Part shown: one piece after another, positions 60,875 through 64,000 of the stretch
Layout: each line of letters begins with the position of its first letter
Position numbering within the stretch: the first letter of the stretch is position 1
Origin: Rhodococcus coprophilus NBRC 100603
Lineage (GTDB): Bacteria; Actinomycetota; Actinomycetes; Mycobacteriales; Mycobacteriaceae
Assembly: GCF_001895045.1 (NCBI RefSeq)
Contig: NZ_BDAM01000005.1
Location: 310,001-374,000 of the forward strand
Direction of reading: 5' to 3'
DNA: 64,000 nt
Position numbers and translations under genes: made by a program
The notes under the pieces: generated by a model
Database searches by the model: none
Told to the model about the DNA's origin: nothing
What the model saw: the letters and a program-made list of their open reading frames with translations, nothing else

Positions 60875-62484
60875 CCGATCTGGACTCGAACCGCGTCATG
60901 GAATGGCTCGCAACCATGCCAGGTGAGTCCAACCCCAGCCGGCTGAAGTCGCGCTGGGACGACTTCAACATGTTCGATAAGCCGGTCGTCACTGTGTTCG
61001 GCTCATACGACACCGGAAAAAGCTCTCTGATTCGCCGCATCCTTGTTGACGCGGGCACGCCGGTACCGGGGTGGTTGACGATCAGCGGCCGGCACGAAAC
61101 CTTTGAGGTCAATGGTGTCGAGTGTCAGGGCTGTCTCCTGCGAGACACCCCTGGCTTGGCGGTGGGGGCGGAAGATGTTCGTGGCGTAGCGAATACACAT
61201 GCGGCCGTTGCGGCGCTCGAACTGACGGATATTGCCATCGTCGTGGTTTCACCGCAGTTGGCGACAGGTGAGCGGGGACTCCTTCGGGCCCTACTCGACG
61301 GAACCTGGACGCCTCGGGACCTATGGTTTGTGGTTTCTCGGTTCGATGAGGCAGGAATCGATCCGGAAGACGATCTCGAGGGCTATTTCGAATTGAGGGA
61401 TCGAAAGACCGCAGAGTTGAGAGAGTCGCTGGATCTCGCTGCGGATTTTCCCATTCATGTGGTCGTACCGGATTTCGCCCAGTTCGCAGGTTCGTCACTC
61501 TCGGTGGAGGCTGCGACGTGGGATGACTTCCGTGCATGGGACGGCATGAACGAACTCGAACAGGCGATTGCGCATATTGGAAGTAGCGCTCTCACACATG
61601 CGCGGGCTGCGACGGAGGAGCGGTACTGGCGCCGAATACTGATTCGCGAAGTCTCTCGCTTGAAATCGCAACTTGCGGAAGCAGAACCGCTCGCTGCGGA
61701 AGCCGAGGCTGCGGAGTCTCGACACGAGCACTGGTCGCACGAATTACGCGAGATCGATCTCGCAGCTCGGGCCGATCTCAGTGCTCTCAGAGAGAAATTG
61801 ACCGCCGTTCTACTGTCGGACTGGGAGGCAGCGACCGGAGACAGATCACTGCTTCTGAGCGGGGTGGAGAGTGCCATCAGTGGGTGGTCCGACACGTACC
61901 AGCAGCACGTTGACCGATTCTTGCAAAGTGTCGGCCGAGCATCGGCTCGTCAATCCGGACGTCAGTCATGGCGGAACCTGCAGGAGATTGTCACAGTAAT
62001 CGAGGAGATGGAGCCGACATCAATCGAGTCTGCCCGAGTAGGTAAGCATGTAAAGACTGTCGGGGGAGCGGTGATCGCGGCGCTTCAAGATATTTCGCGA
62101 GTTCGACCGGCTAAGTCCGCGCGGATGAAGAATCCCGGCTCGGAGTCCTCCAGTGGGGGGGTGGGTGACTGGTCGCCCTCCGAAGTGCTCGCCGCAGCCA
62201 CTGCAGTGTGGAAGCTTGCGCAAGTGGTTCTGGACGAGTGGGAGGATTACCGCGCTGCTCGTGAAACTGCCTTGCATAGCGAGAAACTGGCGAAAGCACG
62301 GGCCGAGAAGCTCGCTGTAGACCTAGTAGCGATCGCCCAAACCGTGTGGGACAAGGTGATGGTCGAGACGGAGCATAGGCTGCGAGTCGTCGATTTCTCG
62401 AAACCGGAGATCACGGACGGCCTACGCGAATCCGTCGATCAATTGCGCAAAGCTATCAATGCTGCGGAGACGCTCTTGGCGTAA
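60871..62484 (+). CDS. Single-domain dynamin-like/Era-like GTPase
   Basis: 537 residues; GTGA overlap with the large GTPase gene, so the two are made together. Its G domain is N-terminal: G1 'VFGSYDTGKSSLIRR' (~41-55), G3 'LRDTPGLAVG' (~90-99) and G4 'VVSRFDEAG' (~154-162). Residues ~260-537 are helical with coiled-coil segments ('LKSQLAEAEPLAAEAEAAES'), like a dynamin stalk but without an obvious hydrophobic paddle. A paired large/small GTPase arrangement is typical of bacterial dynamin-like modules. It is the last gene of the operon, followed by a strong terminator. Confidence 0.87.
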   Translation: MTDLDSNRVMEWLATMPGESNPSRLKSRWDDFNMFDKPVVTVFGSYDTGKSSLIRRILVDAGTPVPGWLTISGRHETFEVNGVECQGCLLRDTPGLAVGAEDVRGVANTHAAVAALELTDIAIVVVSPQLATGERGLLRALLDGTWTPRDLWFVVSRFDEAGIDPEDDLEGYFELRDRKTAELRESLDLAADFPIHVVVPDFAQFAGSSLSVEAATWDDFRAWDGMNELEQAIAHIGSSALTHARAATEERYWRRILIREVSRLKSQLAEAEPLAAEAEAAESRHEHWSHELREIDLAARADLSALREKLTAVLLSDWEAATGDRSLLLSGVESAISGWSDTYQQHVDRFLQSVGRASARQSGRQSWRNLQEIVTVIEEMEPTSIESARVGKHVKTVGGAVIAALQDISRVRPAKSARMKNPGSESSSGGVGDWSPSEVLAAATAVWKLAQVVLDEWEDYRAARETALHSEKLAKARAEKLAVDLVAIAQTVWDKVMVETEHRLRVVDFSKPEITDGLRESVDQLRKAINAAETLLA

Positions 62485-62514
62485 GTCGGGTGCCGCGCTG
62501 GGTCGAGTTGGGAC

Positions 62515-62560
62515 TACGGGGTGTGTGCGGTTGACCCTAGTCGGCCGCACACACCCCGTA
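62515..62560. terminator. Bidirectional terminator, perfect 16-bp arms
   Basis: TACGGGGTGTGTGCGG (62515-62530) and CCGCACACACCCCGTA (62545-62560) pair perfectly around a 14-base loop. It lies 30 bases after the GTPase stop and four bases before the stop of the convergent gene on the minus strand, so it can end both transcripts. Confidence 0.85.
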
Positions 62561-62564
62561 CGCG

Positions 62565-64000
62565 TTAGTCTTCTAGCTCCGGTGCGTCCTGAACCGTGGT
62601 GACACCGAAGAATTCGGTCACCCGATTCAGGGTGTGCTCGTCGCGGAGCCTGCAAGCGGAATTCTGGTTCGCGAACAACCCCGCTTCGCGGAGAGCCGAC
62701 TCGCGGTCGACCGTCCGCTCCCAGATGACCGGGACGATCCACTCCTGGTAGTCCTCTTCGGGGTCCGGGTTATCGATCTCGTGCGTGTAAGGCCCGACGA
62801 GATCGAGGCTGCGGAAGTCCACCTGCATGCCGTCGACCTCGAGAGTCGCCTGGTCCGCAGGCGCGGCAGACCCCGCAACTGTACCGGCACCGACATACCC
62901 GACCTTCGGGACATAGACGAAAACGCGGTCGCCTACGTGGAGGTTCTTGAGGGTGTCCGAGTACCAGCGGCCGCCGCCGGCCGAGACGAACCCGTACTTG
63001 CGCGCGTCGTCCCAGTTGCGGGAATCGTTGACTTCGTCCAGGCAGACGTACCAGTCTTGTCCATTCCAGGCGGGCTTCTTCGAGGGAGATTCGGCGCTCT
63101 CGCCGTTGCCGTTGGGTGAATTCGGCGATGTGTTGGTGGAATGAGACGGCGTCCGTGTGGATGAGCTGGGCGAATAGCCGAACTGGGTGAGGCGATGCCG
63201 GGCGACGTCGAGCTCTGCGTCGGTGAACAGCGGTTCGAAGACAGGCTCGACGACAACGGCCTCGATGGTGAGATCGATGCGTCCTCGTTCCCACAACTCG
63301 GAGAATCCGTCCGAGATGGTCCTCGCGGCGAGGAGCTTCTTCGCCGTGGCCAAGGGACCTATGTTGGCGACCATGCTGATGAACTGGGTGGCGTTGTAGC
63401 CGGCCTCGCGCCGAGCTCGGTCATACAGTTCGCGGACCCGTGACCCGAATTCGGACTCGAGCTCCGTCGTGTTGTCGATGGTCGCTGCCGGGGGAACCTC
63501 GGTTTCGGTAGTCTCTGAGACTCCTGCCGCTGCCTCGTTCAGGTTGTTGACGAAGCCGAGCAATGCGTCGACCGACGTAAAGACCTTGTAGCCCAGTTCT
63601 TCGAGTCGTGGGAGATCGGCTTCGTCCGGATCGAGTTCGAGGATGACGGGGTCACCGAGTCCGTGCTGCAGTCCGTCGGACCAGAACGCTTCTGCCATGG
63701 ACAGGAAGCGCCCGCTCGCGGGCTCGGTGATCTCGGTATCGACTTCCGGTTCGGCGAACCCGAGGTCATGAAGCTCCGCTATCATGGCCTGAATCTGCAG
63801 GGTTCTGGGATCGTCGGGTTCTGTTTCAGTGACGGCGATCGGTTGTAGAGACTCTTCGGTGCTTTGTGAACCCGACCGCAGTTCTTCGAGGAATGACTGA
63901 GCGGCCTCGGCGAGCAGTTCACGTCGGGCGGCAAGGAAGTCGGGGTAGCGATCGACGGTCCAGAGCGCAGGGTCGGTCGGGATCCACTGAGAGGCAAGCA
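62565..64000 (-). CDS. EVE/PUA-like modified-base-reader candidate, 5' end beyond window
   Basis: At least 478 codons; the frame stays open to the right edge, where the first visible residues are 'LASQWIPTDPALWTVDRYPD', so the true start is outside. An internal ATG at 63785 is probably not the start. The N-terminal visible part is acidic with 'LGDPVILELDPDEADLPRLE' and 'ELGYKVFTSVDALLGFV'. A Ser/Thr/Asn-rich linker follows. The C-terminal ~200 residues contain 'WYVCLDEVNDSRNWDDARKY', 'GFVSAGGGRWYSD' and 'LKNLHVGDRVFVYVPKVGYV', the layout of EVE/PUA-like domains that bind modified bases. It converges on the GTPase operon and is a likely further defence gene. Confidence 0.7.
   Translation of the reverse strand, partial: LASQWIPTDPALWTVDRYPDFLAARRELLAEAAQSFLEELRSGSQSTEESLQPIAVTETEPDDPRTLQIQAMIAELHDLGFAEPEVDTEITEPASGRFLSMAEAFWSDGLQHGLGDPVILELDPDEADLPRLEELGYKVFTSVDALLGFVNNLNEAAAGVSETTETEVPPAATIDNTTELESEFGSRVRELYDRARREAGYNATQFISMVANIGPLATAKKLLAARTISDGFSELWERGRIDLTIEAVVVEPVFEPLFTDAELDVARHRLTQFGYSPSSSTRTPSHSTNTSPNSPNGNGESAESPSKKPAWNGQDWYVCLDEVNDSRNWDDARKYGFVSAGGGRWYSDTLKNLHVGDRVFVYVPKVGYVGAGTVAGSAAPADQATLEVDGMQVDFRSLDLVGPYTHEIDNPDPEEDYQEWIVPVIWERTVDRESALREAGLFANQNSACRLRDEHTLNRVTEFFGVTTVQDAPELED

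Noticed and set aside
38748-62484. Standard DISARM with DrmC phospholipase D, DrmD or DrmE
   Set aside because: No HxKxxxxD motif pair and no second SNF2-type DrmD was found; only DrmA- and DrmB-like genes and a C5-methylase are present.
1-64000. CRISPR arrays, tRNA genes, complete insertion sequences
   Set aside because: No regularly spaced repeats, no tRNA-like cloverleaf with a GGTTCGA arm in an intergenic region and no transposase motifs were seen by eye; a tRNA-scan and IS search would settle this.

Overview
The window is high-GC DNA with GTG starts, many ATGA/GTGA stop-start overlaps and G-rich ribosome binding sites. Two DUF3558 lipoproteins, a typical actinobacterial ctaD and PASTA-, TerD- and DUF2236-type genes point to a mycolic-acid actinomycete (order Mycobacteriales), most likely Rhodococcus or a close relative. 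This placement rests on protein families only; there is no rRNA or other marker gene here. No tRNA, CRISPR array or intact insertion sequence was seen.

1-4.8 kb: a minus-strand catabolic cluster (SDR dehydrogenase, flavin monooxygenase, alpha/beta hydrolase, acyl-CoA synthetase running off the left edge). It reads like alcohol to ketone to ester to acid to acyl-CoA. A divergent LLM-type flavin oxidoreductase follows. 4.9-6.6 kb: cytochrome c oxidase subunit I (ctaD). 6.7-14.3 kb: a TetR regulator divergent from a six-gene operon. The operon has the two carboxyguanidine-deiminase-like (urea-carboxylase-associated) subunits, a carboxyltransferase protein with no biotin carboxylase or biotin carrier domain, an unidentified protein, a 2-oxoglutarate/Fe(II) oxygenase and a sodium:solute symporter. 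It ends at a strong terminator and looks like a nitrogen-scavenging route for a guanidino- or urea-type compound.

14.3-29.6 kb: mostly single genes. These are a MhuD-like haem monooxygenase, an AbiEi/DUF559 protein, a duplicated DUF3558-lipoprotein plus 109-residue-protein cassette, a heavily deleted GH3 beta-glucosidase pseudogene, an HhH-GPD protein, a TetR/DUF2236 (latex-clearing-protein-like) pair, a membrane alpha/beta hydrolase, a zinc alcohol dehydrogenase, an exonuclease-BRCT / TerD / NERD-helicase operon, and a PASTA-like lipoprotein.

29.8-64 kb: a defence island. It opens with a DUF262-HNH protein carrying a C-terminal alkyltransferase-like domain and a 1444-residue SF1 helicase with a degenerate nuclease tail. 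A poorly coding stretch with a low-complexity Cys-containing protein comes next. Then come two tandem C5-cytosine methyltransferases, the first lacking the catalytic cysteine and the second intact. Converging on them are three overlapping minus-strand genes: an XRE-HTH/GHKL ATPase and two poorly characterised proteins. Divergent from these is a tightly coupled six-gene operon: sacsin/Hsp90-like ATPase fused to an SF2 helicase, UvrD-like helicase, DrmA-like helicase, DrmB-like DUF1998 protein, a double-G-domain dynamin-like GTPase and a second GTPase. It ends at a perfect 16-bp-arm bidirectional terminator. A converging EVE/PUA-like modified-base-reader candidate runs off the right edge.

The most interesting candidate system is 38.7-62.5 kb. 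It has the DrmAB core and a methyltransferase as in DISARM, but no recognisable DrmC, DrmD or DrmE. Instead it has an inactive methyltransferase partner, two GHKL-type ATPases, extra helicases and a membrane-remodelling-type GTPase pair.
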